Shown in pieces: positions 51,278 through 51,635 of a DNA stretch of 51,635 nt. The first letter of the stretch is position 1. The number at the start of each line of letters is the position of its first letter. The notes under the pieces are model-generated. The model did no database searches. It saw only the letters and a program-made list of their open reading frames with translations, and had not been told where the DNA came from. This stretch comes from Bog-793 sp035625025. GTDB lineage: Bacteria; Actinomycetota; Acidimicrobiia; Acidimicrobiales; Bog-793. Both the position numbers and the translations under genes were made by a program. The stretch lies in assembly GCA_035625025.1 (NCBI GenBank), contig DASPQJ010000033.1:1-51635 (forward strand), in the 5' to 3' direction.

Positions 51278-51635
51278 TCACCCGAGCTGACCTTGAGGGA
51301 CCTGAGGCGACGAGGTGAGCGTTACGATCTTGCAGTTGGTCGCGATGCCGGTCCAGCCAGCAGGCAGAGTCCAAGTTTGCGATTGCTCGAAGGTCAGGTA
51401 AACGGGAGACGGGTCGAGGGCGTTAACGTAGGCCGAAGCGCCCGAGGCGGACCCGGTATTGCCATATTCGCTGGCTAACACGGAACCGACCTCTGTCCCA
51501 TCGTCGTAGAACACGACGACGAGGCTCATGACCTCGACGACTGCCTCGGCAGGCCAATTGTCGGTGACCGTGATCCGCTCACCCGCAAATGGCTCATCAG
51601 GACCGTTGCCATCCTCTGTTGGGAATGAGAAGGAT
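51278..51635 (-). CDS. Unknown, probably exported beta-rich protein (5' end outside window)
   Basis: The minus-strand frame is open from the window end (the methionine at 51529 is internal) to TGA at 51278. About 118 residues are seen, rich in Val, Thr, Ser and Gly, with alternating beta-like stretches (ERITVTDNW, VVEVMSLVVVFYDDGTEVG, YVNALDPSPVYLTFE) and one Cys near the C-terminus. By eye its GC is lower than its neighbours, so it may be recently acquired. No family is recognised. Confidence 0.6.
   Translation of the reverse strand, partial: SFSFPTEDGNGPDEPFAGERITVTDNWPAEAVVEVMSLVVVFYDDGTEVGSVLASEYGNTGSASGASAYVNALDPSPVYLTFEQSQTWTLPAGWTGIATNCKIVTLTSSPQVPQGQLG

Overview
The window is a 51.6 kb piece of a GC-rich actinobacterial chromosome. 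The gene order folE-folP-folB-folK-panC...coaX-lysS...clpC...carD-ispD-ispF-rlmB parallels mycobacteria. The Thr-rich linkers, the many leaderless starts, the short intergenic gaps and the absence of mycolate-type genes make me favour the Acidimicrobiia; the phylum is much safer than the class.

Layout: (1) 1-2540, two type IV secretion/conjugation ATPases (the truncated end of a VirB4-like gene, then a VirD4/TraG-like coupling protein), probably the edge of an integrated element. (2) 2772-7253, a phosphate uptake operon in the order pstB-pstS-pstC-pstA, preceded by five Pho-box-like units spaced exactly 11 bp apart. (3) 7247-11993, a fused E1 alpha/beta 2-oxoacid dehydrogenase with a small leader ORF, tatA, a membrane protein, and a divergent tesB/GtrA pair. 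(4) 11990-16974, a haem operon read leftwards (hemE-hemH-hemY/cgoX) ending in lnt. (5) 17198-26556, a mixed region: a VOC protein, three tRNA genes, an SQD1-like sulfoquinovose synthase, a Thr-rich membrane protein, larB-larC, an ABC-2 exporter and lepB. (6) 26770-29856, an NCS1 permease behind a strong palindrome, and two small secreted proteins. (7) 30024-32969, a SigR/RsrA-like redox sigma/anti-sigma pair, a DUF2342 zinc-protease-like protein and tilS. (8) 33060-42947, a cofactor superoperon: hpt, folE, folP, a pseudophosphatase with a Lys/Ala/Pro-rich tail in another frame, folB, folK, panC, nadB, nadC, coaX, lysS. (9) 42949-51185, a polyprenyl diphosphate synthase, clpC, a broken F420-dependent nitroreductase gene, carD-ispD-ispF-rlmB, and citrate synthase. 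(10) 51278-end, part of a lower-GC unknown gene.

How it works together: most genes are housekeeping. Folate, NAD, pantothenate/CoA, haem and isoprenoid precursor synthesis are arranged in tightly overlapping (ATGA/GTGA) operons, so translational coupling is probably widespread. Nearly every operon head shows a TAnnnT -10 hexamer 6-9 nt before its ATG or GTG, i.e. leaderless transcripts.

I see no CRISPR array, no recognisable insertion sequence and no clear novel defence system. The most interesting observations are the Pho-box array, the interlocked tesB/GtrA promoters, the nonsense-broken DDN-family gene behind a SigR-type promoter, the Ser-for-Cys change in Lnt, and the out-of-frame repeat tail between the pseudophosphatase and folB.
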